This document shows positions 23,184 to 32,309 of a DNA stretch of 64,000 nt, piece after piece. The stretch spans positions 1-64,000 of the forward strand of contig CAJOJE010000003.1 of the NCBI GenBank assembly GCA_905234865.1. The letters run 5' to 3'. Below the pieces are notes generated by a model. It saw nothing but the letters and a program-made list of their open reading frames with translations. It ran no database searches and was not told where the DNA came from. Source of the DNA: Candidatus Gastranaerophilales bacterium (GTDB lineage Bacteria; Cyanobacteriota; Vampirovibrionia; Gastranaerophilales; Gastranaerophilaceae). The stretch's first letter is position 1, and each line of letters opens with the position of its first letter. The position numbers and the translations under genes are program-made.

Positions 23184-24143
23184 ATGTTTGAAATTAAGAA
23201 TTTAAAAGTAATTCAAGCACCGCTTGCGGGAATATCGGATATTGTTTATCGAAAATTGTTTCGAGAATACGGAAGCAGGGAAACGCTCCTTACTACGGAA
23301 ATGATTTCATCGGAAGCCATAAATCAGGTACAAGATACAAACATTATAAAATTCGACAAAAAGGAGCGTCCGCTTTCTTTCCAAATAGCGGGTCACAAAC
23401 CCGATTTAATGGCAAAAGCCGCCGATTTGCTTCAAGAAAGAGCGGACGCAATAGATATTAATTGCGGATGTCCCGTTAATAAAATCGTAAAAGGGTCTGA
23501 CGGCTGCGCTTTAATGAGGAACATTCCGCTTGCAAAAGAAATCGTAAAAAAAGTCAGAAAAGAGGTTAAAATTCCTCTTAGCGTTAAATTCAGATTAGGC
23601 TGGAATCAAGAAGAAAAAAATTATATCGAATTTGCAAAAATGCTCGAAGGAGAAGGTGTTGATTTTATTACAATGCACGCAAGAACAAGAGTGCAAATGT
23701 ATTCCGGAATTGCAAACCATACGGAAATACAAAAATTAAAACAAGCGGTAAAAATTCCCGTTTTTGCAAACGGAGATATAAAAACAATCGAAGATGTAAA
23801 AAAATGTATGGAATTAACGGGTGCCGACGGAGTCTCCATAGGCAGAGGGTTTATCGGAGATTTTTCATTCCCGAAAAGAATTGAAACTTATTTTAAAACG
23901 GGAGAAATTATTAAAGAACCCGATTTATTTGAAAAAATAAAAATGTTAAAAAACCATATAGAAGGAGAAGTTGAATACAGAGGGGAAATTAATGCAATAA
24001 AATATATGAGAAAATTTTACCCGTTTTACATTTCTTCCGTTAAAAACGCTTCAAAATTACGTTCAAGATTGGTCTTGTTAAATACAAAAGATGAAGTTTT
24101 CGAGGTTTTGGATGAAACACTTTGTGTATATGCTTCTGACTGA
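23184..24143 (+). CDS. tRNA-dihydrouridine synthase
   Basis: A 319-residue FMN enzyme that reduces uridines in tRNA D-loops. It has the QAPLAGISDIVYRKL start, the flavin site, and the catalytic cysteine block DINCGCPVNKIVKGSDGCAL, then MHARTR and IPVFANGDI, all typical of the DusB/DUS family (COG0042). Length matches the family. Its end overlaps the next gene by 32 nt. Confidence 0.93.
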   Translation: MFEIKNLKVIQAPLAGISDIVYRKLFREYGSRETLLTTEMISSEAINQVQDTNIIKFDKKERPLSFQIAGHKPDLMAKAADLLQERADAIDINCGCPVNKIVKGSDGCALMRNIPLAKEIVKKVRKEVKIPLSVKFRLGWNQEEKNYIEFAKMLEGEGVDFITMHARTRVQMYSGIANHTEIQKLKQAVKIPVFANGDIKTIEDVKKCMELTGADGVSIGRGFIGDFSFPKRIETYFKTGEIIKEPDLFEKIKMLKNHIEGEVEYRGEINAIKYMRKFYPFYISSVKNASKLRSRLVLLNTKDEVFEVLDETLCVYASD

Positions 24144-24372
24144 AAAAGGAACAATTTATACTGGATATACGACAGATGTCGAAAAAAGATTTTTAACTCA
24201 CCAAAGAGGTTCTAAAACAGGCGGAGCAAAATACACTAATGCCAATAAACCCGTTAAAATTTTATACAAGAAGGAGTTCGAAACAAAATCGGACGCCATG
24301 AAGGAAGAATACAGAATTAAACATTTAACAAGAAAAGAAAAATTGGTTTTGATAGAAAATCATCAAGATTGA
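24112..24372 (+). CDS. GIY-YIG nuclease-superfamily protein (YhbQ-like)
   Basis: An 86-residue single-domain GIY-YIG protein. The motif pair is VYMLLTEKGTIYTGYT, followed by the catalytic Arg in DVEKRFLTHQRG and the Glu in AMKEEYRIK. These small proteins are common in bacteria and of uncertain function, possibly DNA damage processing. The start at 24112 lies within the end of dus; the earlier ATG at 24091 adds seven unconserved residues. Confidence 0.88.
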   Translation: MKHFVYMLLTEKGTIYTGYTTDVEKRFLTHQRGSKTGGAKYTNANKPVKILYKKEFETKSDAMKEEYRIKHLTRKEKLVLIENHQD

Positions 24373-24404
24373 TTGAACCTGATTAATGGTTTATAATTTA
24401 TTGT

Positions 24405-25118
24405 ATGAAAAATTTTATTATAAATTTAATTAACACGATTTTTAACGTGCAGGAAAAATTTCTCTCATCCAAATATAAAAATTCAAACATTTTAGGATAT
24501 TCCGATAATTCGATGATAAAAAATCATATAGCGCAAGGTGCAACTTTAACGCTGTCCGTTAATTTGGAAAAAAACAGAAAAAAAGTAGAAAATGACGTTG
24601 AAAATCTTGCCAAAGAAAATATTTACCATATTGAAAATATTTTAAACTTTGCGATTGAAAAAGGGGTTGAATGTTATTTTATTTCCAATGCGGAAAAATT
24701 ATTAAAACCGATAAACGAAGAATGCGGCTTAATTTTCCCCGAAAAAGGGATAAAAGCATTGTACTTAAACTTAATTTCAAACGGAAGTTTTTCTTTTAAT
24801 TCCGATTTAAAATTCATTTTTGATAAAAATTCAAACAGCCCGTATACGATTTTGTATAATTTTTATAAATGGTATTCTCTCTACTTGAATTTACCCGGGT
24901 TTGACAAAGAAACTTTATCAAAATTTAAGCATATAGAAGATTTTGAACAACCTCAAAACGTCGAAAAATTAACCTACAAAGAAATAATGGATTTAAAACA
25001 GGCAATTGCAAGAGATAGAGAAGCAATGGAATTTGTAGTTAATTTTATGAAAAAAATCGAAGGCTCGAAAAACGCTTTTTCCGGCATGATAACAAAAGAT
25101 AACGGCGCAAGTTTATAA
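24405..25118 (+). CDS. Hypothetical protein
   Basis: A 237-residue, probably cytoplasmic protein of mixed helix and strand without recognised motifs. The N-terminus (FIINLINTIFNVQEKFLSSK) is amphipathic, and the middle includes IEKGVECYFISNAEKLLKPI. The C-terminal 40 residues (LTYKEIMDLKQAIARDREAM) are helical and charged. It follows the GIY-YIG gene by 32 nt and converges on the solute-binding protein gene with a 3-nt gap. Function unknown. Confidence 0.65.
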   Translation: MKNFIINLINTIFNVQEKFLSSKYKNSNILGYSDNSMIKNHIAQGATLTLSVNLEKNRKKVENDVENLAKENIYHIENILNFAIEKGVECYFISNAEKLLKPINEECGLIFPEKGIKALYLNLISNGSFSFNSDLKFIFDKNSNSPYTILYNFYKWYSLYLNLPGFDKETLSKFKHIEDFEQPQNVEKLTYKEIMDLKQAIARDREAMEFVVNFMKKIEGSKNAFSGMITKDNGASL

Positions 25119-25121
25119 TTT

Positions 25122-26306
25122 TTATTCTTGAAGCATTTTGATTTTTTTGTATGTTTCCTGTTTTATAAAATCATCCTCGCCCTTTAAAAATAAAATCTCA
25201 AGAGAATTATTAACGACTTCGGTTATTTCTTTTTTGTTCTTTTGTCCAAAATCAACCGTAACGGGGGAGTTTAGCTGATAAGAGGCAATACATCTTGCCG
25301 TATCATATATATCGGATGAACAATTTTTAAAATAATCGTTGTCAAGCGCCTTTTGGTTTGCGGGCAAAACGTTTGTCTTTTTTGAAAATTCAAGTTGATT
25401 TTCTTCATTTGTCAAAAGTTTCAAAAATTCTTTTGCAAGCTCCTTGTTTTTGCTTTTCTTCGGAATAACAAAGTTCATTATTGAAACGTCGTACTTGCCG
25501 TCAAGTCCCGTTAATTGAGGTAAAATCACCGAATTTGAATAAATATCGGGTGCATTTTCTTTAATCATATTTATAAAGTTGCTTCCCGCATTAATAAAAG
25601 CAACATTTTGCGACATATATTTTTCGATAATTTCTCTATGGTTTACCGTTAAAACATCTTTGGGTAAAAGCCCCTTTTTATTCATCTCATAAAAAAGAAA
25701 ATAAACTTCGTTTAAAGTTTTTTCATCGTTCACGCCATACTTATTTAAAATTTTTGAAAAAACTTCCCCCTCGCCTATGGGTAATCCGAAAGAAGGACTT
25801 TCTTTGCATTGCTCTAAATTTAAAATATCATTATAGGTTTTTATTTCAACGTTACAATTTTTGAATTTTTCTTTATTTAAAATCGTAACGGCACTTGTCG
25901 CATAAAAAGGAATTGCATAAATTTTCCCGTCAATGCGCAATTTATCCACTAAACCCTTATTATAATCTTTTGCTTCATCTTCACTAAAATACTCAAGAGT
26001 ATTTTTTTGAGCCAAAGAAATCGAATACTCGGGATTTAAGTTAATTAAATCCGGCGGATTTCCGCCCAATATGGAAGCTATTGCTCTTTTTTGGGTTTCT
26101 GCAACGGGAATATCAACCCAGACTATTTTCATTTCAGGGTGAATACTTTGAAATTCATCAATTGTTTTTTGAATTAAATCTCCTGCAGGCATTTTTAATT
26201 GAACCGTCCAAAATACAAAAGTATTTTCTTCATGCTTTGTGCAGCCTTGCAAAAAGAAGGAAGAAACAATGAAAAATAAACCTGTTAAAATTTTTTTGTA
26301 CTCCAT
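25122..26306 (-). CDS. Extracellular solute-binding lipoprotein (ABC importer type 1)
   Basis: A 394-residue lipoprotein with a lipobox (FFLQGC, Cys at about 22) and the fold markers of family 1 sugar-type binding proteins: FVFWTVQLKMPAGDL, SILGGNPPDLINLNPEYS, KIYAIPFYATSAVTILNKEK and KEFLKLLTNEENQLEFSKKT. Such proteins deliver sugars or related compounds to an ABC permease, but no permease or ATPase gene is adjacent. The 14-nt gap to the divergent rarA gene means the two share a very short control region. Confidence 0.88.
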   Translation of the reverse strand: MEYKKILTGLFFIVSSFFLQGCTKHEENTFVFWTVQLKMPAGDLIQKTIDEFQSIHPEMKIVWVDIPVAETQKRAIASILGGNPPDLINLNPEYSISLAQKNTLEYFSEDEAKDYNKGLVDKLRIDGKIYAIPFYATSAVTILNKEKFKNCNVEIKTYNDILNLEQCKESPSFGLPIGEGEVFSKILNKYGVNDEKTLNEVYFLFYEMNKKGLLPKDVLTVNHREIIEKYMSQNVAFINAGSNFINMIKENAPDIYSNSVILPQLTGLDGKYDVSIMNFVIPKKSKNKELAKEFLKLLTNEENQLEFSKKTNVLPANQKALDNDYFKNCSSDIYDTARCIASYQLNSPVTVDFGQKNKKEITEVVNNSLEILFLKGEDDFIKQETYKKIKMLQE

Positions 26307-26320
26307 GATAAAATTATACT

Positions 26321-27535
26321 ATGAATTTATTTGACAGTTTAGAAAATAATAATAAACAAATGCCTTTGGCAAATATTCTTCGTCCGAAAACTTTGGATGA
26401 ATATTTAGGACAGACAAACGTTTTAGCGGAAAATTCGCCCATTCGAAATTTATTAAAAGCAAAAAGACTGTTCTCTTTTATTCTTTGGGGACCGCCCGGG
26501 TGCGGAAAAACAACCCTTGCAAGGTTAATCGCAAATTATCATAACGCTTCTTTTATTGAACTTTCAGCCGTTACATCGGGCGTAAAGGATTTAAAAGAAG
26601 CGGTCGACAGCGCAAAAGAATCTTTGCGCCAAGGGGTTAGAACAATTCTTTTTATTGATGAAATCCATCGTTATTCAAAAACCCAGCAAGACGCTCTTTT
26701 GCCTCACATCGAAAACGGAGTTTTTCATCTTATGGGCTCCACAACGGAAAACCCCTCGTTTCAGGTTGTGCCTGCACTTTTAAGCCGTCTGCAGGTTATT
26801 ATGTTAAATCCTATTGATGAAAATTCAATGAAAAAAATTGTTTTAAAAGGGTTTGATTATCTTGAAAAAAATTATAAAAACGAAATAAAAATCGAAGATG
26901 ATGTTGTTGATACAATAGTTGAATTATCGGGCGGAGACGCAAGGTTTGCTTTGAATACGGTCGAAAATTCTTACTTTGCGACAAAGAAAGTTTTAACAAC
27001 TTCGCTTATTGAACAATTATTACAAAAATCGGTTGCAAAATACGATAAAAGCGAACATTATGACTGTTTAAGCGCATATCAAAAATCTTTAAGGGGGTCA
27101 GACCCCAATGCCGGTATTTATTACCTTGCAAAAATGCTTGTAAAAGGCGAGGACCCGAGGGTTATCGCAAGAAGGCTTGTCGTATGCGCCAGCGAAGATG
27201 TCGGAAACGGCGATTTCAGAGCGCTTTTAATAGCAAATGCCGCACTAAACGTTGTCAATAACGTCGGTATGCCTGAGTGTCGAATAGCTCTGGCGCAGGC
27301 AACAGAATATGTAGCAAGAGCAAAAAAGAGAAACTTGGATGCCGTTGCAATCGATAAAGCAATAAGTGACATAAAATCGGGGAAAGATTATCCGCCCCCC
27401 ATGCATCTTAGAGATTCGCATTATAAAGACGCTTCAAAATACGGTTTTGGGGTAGGGTACGTTTATACTCATGATAATCCTGAATATGTTCAGCAATTTT
27501 TACCCGATGAAATAAAAAATATTAGGTATTTTTAA
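26321..27535 (+). CDS. rarA: Replication-associated recombination protein A (RarA/MgsA)
   Basis: A 404-residue AAA+ ATPase related to clamp loaders. It has LRPKTLDEYLGQ, Walker A LWGPPGCGKTTLARL, Walker B FIDEIHRYSKTQQDALLPH, sensor 1 STTENPSFQV, and the C-terminal tetramerisation block DPNAGIYYLAKMLVKGEDPR. RarA acts at stalled replication forks. Length is slightly below the usual 430. The ATG lies only 14 nt from the divergent lipoprotein gene and lacks a clear ribosome site. Confidence 0.95.
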   Translation: MNLFDSLENNNKQMPLANILRPKTLDEYLGQTNVLAENSPIRNLLKAKRLFSFILWGPPGCGKTTLARLIANYHNASFIELSAVTSGVKDLKEAVDSAKESLRQGVRTILFIDEIHRYSKTQQDALLPHIENGVFHLMGSTTENPSFQVVPALLSRLQVIMLNPIDENSMKKIVLKGFDYLEKNYKNEIKIEDDVVDTIVELSGGDARFALNTVENSYFATKKVLTTSLIEQLLQKSVAKYDKSEHYDCLSAYQKSLRGSDPNAGIYYLAKMLVKGEDPRVIARRLVVCASEDVGNGDFRALLIANAALNVVNNVGMPECRIALAQATEYVARAKKRNLDAVAIDKAISDIKSGKDYPPPMHLRDSHYKDASKYGFGVGYVYTHDNPEYVQQFLPDEIKNIRYF

Positions 27536-27545
27536 AAAAAAGTAG

Positions 27546-27551
27546 TATAAT
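27546..27551 (+). promoter_or_regulatory. Likely -10 element upstream of the F-K-G protein pair
   Basis: AGTAGTATAATAACC contains TATAAT about 123 nt before the gene at 27674. A nearly identical AGTAGTATACT stands at 28957-28967 upstream of the next transcription unit. Confidence 0.4.
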
Positions 27552-27673
27552 AACCTCACAAACTTTGTTTTGAAAATTGCATTAATATTTCTTAATAAAT
27601 AACCGCAAATCAGCAATTTTCAATATTTACAAGTTTTTATCATGACGTGTAAGGTATAGATAGGAATACTGCT

Positions 27674-28549
27674 ATGTCAGGCATAGATGCTGTTGGTGCT
27701 AACAATATAACTTTTACCGGTCATAAAGATGACGATAAAAAAGTAAATTTAGAAAAAAAGAAAGATAAATCGGTTTCTTTCAAAGAAAGATTAACAAGAC
27801 CGATTAAAGATGACTTTAAAAAAACTTATAAAACAGACGTGAAAGACGCAACCCCCGAAATGATGGCGGATTATGTCGCCGATAAAACCGTAAAGGCAAT
27901 AACGGTAGTAGGTGGCGGCGCTTTGTTGCTGGCAAAATCAAGAAAAATGACCAACGGTTTAACCTCGGCAATTAAAGAAAATTGGGCAAAATTAAGAACA
28001 AGTGCGGATTCTAAAGAAGCAAAAGGCGCTTTTGACAGAATAACGGGTCTTGTTTCAGGCACGATTAATCAAGTAAAAGACAATAACTTTAACCGCTTAA
28101 AAGCAAGTATTCAAGCAGAAGGCGGAAATCGCCCCGGACTTACAAAGAGTGTTAAAGATGCAATATTCATGCCTGTTGAAAACTTTGAAGCAAAAGGACT
28201 TTTCGGAAAAGCAATTAATGCGGCTTCAAACGTTGCAACCGGAGTATGCAAAGTTTTCGGCATTAAAGGAAAAGACGGTGCCGAATTAACTCAAGGCGTT
28301 ATTGCAGACAAAATTAAAAACGGATTTAAAAAGGTCGGTATCGGAAACGGCGAACAGTTGATAGATACAACTCTTGCACTCGGCGCAACCGCATTGAGCA
28401 CAGGCGTTTCGTTAGATGTTGCAGATACCGCAACCAAAGCCGATAACAAGGACTTGGCACTCGCCGCAAGAGCAAGAAAGGCCCTTGATACGATAGACAA
28501 TGTAACAAAAACCGCTTCAAAATTCTCTGAAATTGCAGATGCAATATAA
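27674..28549 (+). CDS. Hypothetical protein with N-terminal I-T-F-T-G peptide
   Basis: A 291-residue protein without recognised domain. It starts MSGIDAVGANNITFTGHKDD, the peptide shared in form with the products at 14266, 28559 and 40204. A charged segment follows, then a hydrophobic stretch (VKAITVVGGGALLLAKSRKM, residues about 74-93), and the rest is Ala/Lys/Gly-rich with LALGATALSTGVSLDVADTA near 240. It is 9 nt upstream of the gene at 28559, so the pair is an operon. Composition suggests an extended helical protein that may touch membranes. Function unknown. Confidence 0.7.
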   Translation: MSGIDAVGANNITFTGHKDDDKKVNLEKKKDKSVSFKERLTRPIKDDFKKTYKTDVKDATPEMMADYVADKTVKAITVVGGGALLLAKSRKMTNGLTSAIKENWAKLRTSADSKEAKGAFDRITGLVSGTINQVKDNNFNRLKASIQAEGGNRPGLTKSVKDAIFMPVENFEAKGLFGKAINAASNVATGVCKVFGIKGKDGAELTQGVIADKIKNGFKKVGIGNGEQLIDTTLALGATALSTGVSLDVADTATKADNKDLALAARARKALDTIDNVTKTASKFSEIADAI

Positions 28550-28558
28550 GGAAAAAAT

Positions 28559-28897
28559 ATGATTACTCCCGTCAGTAATAATTCAACATATTCGGCAACA
28601 AATCTAAAACCCGTTGAAGTTCCGCACTTTAAAGGGGCGGTTTCATCATGTCAAAACAATCTTTCAAAAGATACATTGGTTAAAAGTACAAACAAAACAC
28701 AAAATAAAATGAGTGCGGATGAAGCTTTTGACATTGCAAAAGAAGGCACAAAAACGGGTTTGCATATAATTAAAGATACAACCGAAAAAACGGGAAAATT
28801 TTTATACCATTTGGTAAATTCCATATACGAGGACTCCAAAAAAGTAATGAACAGCAAAGCCGCAAACGGTGTAGACATTGTTGATCAGATTTTATAG
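28559..28897 (+). CDS. Small hypothetical protein with N-terminal H-F-K-G peptide
   Basis: A 112-residue protein beginning with a Ser/Asn/Thr-rich segment, then VEVPHFKGAVSS at residues 19-30, then a Lys-rich helical body (ADEAFDIAKEGTKTGLHIIK). There is no signal peptide. AAGGAAAAA precedes the ATG. It is probably cotranscribed with the gene at 27674, which has the same type of N-terminal peptide. Function unknown. Confidence 0.65.
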   Translation: MITPVSNNSTYSATNLKPVEVPHFKGAVSSCQNNLSKDTLVKSTNKTQNKMSADEAFDIAKEGTKTGLHIIKDTTEKTGKFLYHLVNSIYEDSKKVMNSKAANGVDIVDQIL

Positions 28898-28985
28898 CTC
28901 GAATTTAGCGCCTTGTATTATTTTTTAAATATTTAACATTTTGAAAATCTCTATTAAGTAGTATACTTTTTAAAAAAGAGGTTTT

Positions 28986-29681
28986 TTGAAAAAATATTTT
29001 TTAGCTATTATTTTTCTTTTATTCTTTTCTAATTTCGGTTTTTGCGAAACCGAGCAAACGGATATTAATTTATACGTTAAAGAAATAGAAACAAAAATAT
29101 ATAACAACCGGAAGCCTGAATATAATATGCCTCTTGCGCCGATTCAAGCAACTCTTATAATAGATGAGGAAGGGAATTTAAAATCAATATACTTAAAAAA
29201 TTCTTCGGGCGAAAAAGAAGCCGATAATAAAGCGCTGAAAGCAATAACAGCTTCTTTTCCCGTATAAAAATTCCCGAAAGAATTTGATTTTCCCGAACTT
29301 GAAATAGATTTTACGCTTCAAACCAAATTTACGACAAAAATCATAACCGAACAAAAAAATATAATTCAAGAGGATTGGATATTTGTTTTTGATAAACTCT
29401 TTTATGATAGAAATTCAATAAAAAAAGAAGGGGGAAATACAATAGGTTGGTTTAGCGAATATTTTCCACAAAATGAAAAATTTTTTAATTCCGAAGAAAT
29501 TGCTTACGATACAAAAAAGCAGCGCAAATTGCGAAAATAAAACCTTAAGTTTTTCTTCCTTTAAATATTTTAACAAAGACGATAAGTTTATAGGCGAAAA
29601 TATGTAAAAAAGCGAATTTCAATCATACGCTTTTATCCTTTAGGAAAACATTATCTTAAAATTCTTTGCGCCGATAACTAA
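28986..29681 (+). pseudogene. Exported TonB-C/adhesin-E-like protein, several stops
   Basis: A TTG start at 28986 follows GAGG by 6 nt and opens a signal peptide (KKYFLAIIFLLFFSNFGFC). The first domain resembles a TonB C-terminal-like strand set (LAPIQATLIIDEEGNLKSIY, then KALKAITASFP) and is stopped by TAA at 29265-29267. In the same frame the reading continues KFPKEFDFPELEIDFTLQTK, then EDWIFVFDKLFYDRNSI and GWFSEYFPQNEKFF, which has the pattern of surface-adhesin E-like domains, to a stop near 29540. After a frame change the end reads SEFQSYAFIPLGKHYLKILC up to 29681, with one more stop inside. The gene is dead; domain names are tentative. Confidence 0.6.
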
Positions 29682-31129
29682 ATTTTGCCCGATATTCTAA
29701 GCTCAAATTCGGGAGCTATTTCATCATAGCTTATTGTCGGAATATCCATATACAATTGAGAAATAAGGGCAAAAACAACCGGCCTCAAGTGTGGCGGGGT
29801 TATAAGGACAAGCCTTTTTTGAGTTGAAATTTCAACAACATCTTTTATAAATTCTTCAAATTTATACCCGTCAATTTTCACGACGGCATCGCCCTCATCT
29901 TCGATTAAAGCACTTTCTTCAAGCAATTTTAAAGTCGAATCGGACAATTCGTAAGCCTCAATTTGCTTATCTTGATTGCTTATAGACCAATCAATTTGTC
30001 TTGACAAAGAAATTCTTAATTTTTCGAGCAAATCGGCTTTAGAATTATCGTCCGCAAGGTCGTTAATTTTTTCAAATATGTAAATAACGTCCTTTACGCT
30101 TATTCTTTCCCTGATTAAAGAACAGAAAATATATTTTAATTCGCCGATTGAAATAAAATCGCCCAAAATTGTTTCTATTATTAAAGAATTATTATCGGAA
30201 ACAATTTCGATATAACGATTCATATCGGAATAATTAAAGATTTCCGCAACATGTTTTATGGCATAATATTTTAAACATTTTGCAATAAACTCTGTCGGTA
30301 AAAGCCCTTTTATCCAATAATCTTTAGTTAAATCTTCTCTTATCCAAATTAAAGCCCGTCCCGTTACGGGGTCAAATTCCTGAATTGAACCGTCGGGGTA
30401 TTCGTTCATATCAAGTTCATCCTGATAAAAAACGACATAATCAGGATAAGCAAAACCGCCCGTCACAGGAACGCCATGGACATTTATCGTAAAAGAATAC
30501 GGCTCCAATTCCAAAGATTCTATAAATTGAACTTTAGGAATAATATACCCTAATTCATTCGTTAATTCCTGCCTTGTTTTAATTGTTTGGGATAAAAGGT
30601 TTTTTTCTAAAGAAGGACTGTTCAGAGAATAATTTTCTTCGCTCAAAGTAATCGCAAGCCTTTCTTCGCCCAGACTTGAAGCCATTTTTGAGGGCGATAA
30701 AAGACTTTTTAATTGTTTTTTTAAATTGTTTAATCTGTCAACTTCTTTTGCAATTTCTTCGTTTAAAACTTCTCTTTCATCCTCTTTGGCACTTTCGAGG
30801 AAGTTTTTAATTTCTTCGATTTTTTCTCTTTTTTCATTAATTTTTCTTTGAAAATTCAGACAAAGTTCATAAGGCTCTTCCTTATTGGAGAACATCCTTT
30901 CCATTTTTGTTTTATAACCTTGAATGTCCTCGTAATTTTCATCGTCCTCAATTTCAACTTCACGAGTGAAAATAATATTGTAAACTACTTTATTATTTGC
31001 CTCGCCTTCATATATCGAATACAGTTCCCAACCTTCTTTTGCGGTTTGGTTTAAAGTATTTTCAAGCAATGAAAGTTCCTCAATCGGAACCGATTTTATA
31101 CAAAATTCCTGTCTTTGTCCTCTTATCAT
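29678..31129 (-). CDS. Soluble protein with FlhA-type (FHIPEP) cytoplasmic domain
   Basis: A 483-residue protein with no membrane segment. Residues 1-55 resemble a DUF4177-type fold (CIKSVPIEELSLLENTLNQT, AKEGWELYSIYEGE), residues 85-145 form a coiled coil, and residues about 188-483 follow the FlhA cytoplasmic domain from start to end: RQELTNELGYIIPKVQFIES, TINVHGVPVTGGFAYPD, LPTEFIAKCLKYYAIKHVAE, SIGELKYIFCSLIRERISVK, LVLITPPHLRPVVFAL and TISYDEIAPEFELRISGKI. In FlhA this part is joined to eight transmembrane helices and docks chaperone-substrate complexes at the export gate; here the channel is absent. It may be a second docking platform or a repurposed protein. It stands apart from the fli genes at 42756-46763 and converges on a pseudogene by 4 nt. 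Confidence 0.75.
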   Translation of the reverse strand: MIRGQRQEFCIKSVPIEELSLLENTLNQTAKEGWELYSIYEGEANNKVVYNIIFTREVEIEDDENYEDIQGYKTKMERMFSNKEEPYELCLNFQRKINEKREKIEEIKNFLESAKEDEREVLNEEIAKEVDRLNNLKKQLKSLLSPSKMASSLGEERLAITLSEENYSLNSPSLEKNLLSQTIKTRQELTNELGYIIPKVQFIESLELEPYSFTINVHGVPVTGGFAYPDYVVFYQDELDMNEYPDGSIQEFDPVTGRALIWIREDLTKDYWIKGLLPTEFIAKCLKYYAIKHVAEIFNYSDMNRYIEIVSDNNSLIIETILGDFISIGELKYIFCSLIRERISVKDVIYIFEKINDLADDNSKADLLEKLRISLSRQIDWSISNQDKQIEAYELSDSTLKLLEESALIEDEGDAVVKIDGYKFEEFIKDVVEISTQKRLVLITPPHLRPVVFALISQLYMDIPTISYDEIAPEFELRISGKI

Positions 31130-31175
31130 ATTTTTATTTTATCATATAATTTCTTTTTTATGTTAGAATTTTTTT

Positions 31176-31535
31176 ATGTTTGAAGTAAGAGTTGAATCAC
31201 ATTTTTCATCGGCACATCATCTTTTAAATTATAAGGGTGAGTGCGAGAATATGCATGGGCACAATTGGAAAGTAGAAGTTACCTTAAAAGGAGATATTCT
31301 TGATAAATCCAATATTCTTGTCGATTTTAAAATTTTAAAGAAAAAGTTAAATGAAATTTTGGATTGTCTTGACCACAAAGATTTAAACGAGCTTGAAGAA
31401 TTTAAAAATATTTCCCCAAGCTCGGAAATTATTTCAAAGTTTATATATAATAAAATTAAGAAAGATTTCAACAACGTACATAAAGTAAGCGTATACGAAA
31501 CACCCACATCATGCACCACATATTACGAAGAATAA
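31176..31535 (+). CDS. queD: 6-carboxytetrahydropterin synthase QueD
   Basis: A 119-residue enzyme of the PTPS/QueD family making 6-carboxy-5,6,7,8-tetrahydropterin for queuosine. The zinc histidines are in FSSAHHL and MHGHNW, with the catalytic Cys23 in GECENMHGH, and the conserved end VYETPTSCTTYYEE. No other queuosine gene is in the window. Length and motifs fit QueD rather than eukaryotic PTPS. Confidence 0.93.
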   Translation: MFEVRVESHFSSAHHLLNYKGECENMHGHNWKVEVTLKGDILDKSNILVDFKILKKKLNEILDCLDHKDLNELEEFKNISPSSEIISKFIYNKIKKDFNNVHKVSVYETPTSCTTYYEE

Positions 31536-31537
31536 TT

Positions 31538-32281
31538 TTAATCGCTTATCTTAATTTTTCCATGAACGTCGGTATCCACCCCGATACTGTCAAATAAATC
31601 ACGAGCTAAACTCGATGAATCATTCGGGGTGTAAAATTTTCCCCTCGTTGCAAGAGCGGTGCATTTTAATTGACTGTTTGCATTAGCGTCGTATAAATCA
31701 AAAGCGATAACGTCAATTGAAATATCATCTCTTGTTTTAACAAGTTCGACCGCATATCTGCAAGGGCTTTCGTCGCAATTTTCTCCGCCGTCCGTTAAAA
31801 GGATTATGTGCTTTTTGCCCGTTACTCCCGCAAAATCACTATTCACAGCCTGTTTTAGAGAATATGTAATAGGCGTCCAACCCGTTGCGCTTGTTTGGTA
31901 CAGGGCACCTAAAATATTTCTTGCATTATTTGAAGCCAAAGGTACGACGAGTTTACTTGCCATACATCCTTGAAGATAAGTAAAACCTGATTTATGACCG
32001 TAAATTCTAAGCCCTGTTTGAACATTAGGATTAATTTTAGGCAATATTGAGCTTAGAGCATCAAGCGCTATATCAATTTTTCTTCTTCCGCCCAAAGTTT
32101 CATTCATGGAATTTGAAAAATCAACGATAAAAAGAACTTTTGACCCGTCGGTAAATTTTCCGTGCGTATTTTTAGAATAATCATAAGCGCTTTGAACGGT
32201 ATAATTCGGACTTTCGGCAAATACGGGAGAATTTACAAAAACCGATAAAAAAGATAAAATAATTAAATAATTTTTTTTCAT
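31538..32281 (-). CDS. Exported von Willebrand factor A domain protein
   Basis: A 247-residue secreted protein with a signal peptide (MKKNYLIILSFLSVFVNSPV, cleaved after VFA). The VWA domain has a complete MIDAS: D-x-S-x-S in FIVDFSNSMNE, a Thr in ATGWTPITY and an Asp in ILLTDGGENCDESP. Such domains bind metal and ligand proteins; YfbK-like surface or periplasmic roles are possible. The Cys residues (GCMASK, NCDESPC) may form disulfides. An ATG two codons upstream (32287) is an equal choice. It diverges from the nitroreductase gene by 28 nt. Confidence 0.85.
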   Translation of the reverse strand: MKKNYLIILSFLSVFVNSPVFAESPNYTVQSAYDYSKNTHGKFTDGSKVLFIVDFSNSMNETLGGRRKIDIALDALSSILPKINPNVQTGLRIYGHKSGFTYLQGCMASKLVVPLASNNARNILGALYQTSATGWTPITYSLKQAVNSDFAGVTGKKHIILLTDGGENCDESPCRYAVELVKTRDDISIDVIAFDLYDANANSQLKCTALATRGKFYTPNDSSSLARDLFDSIGVDTDVHGKIKISD

Positions 32282-32309
32282 ACACATATTATATTATAAG
32301 GAGTAAAAA

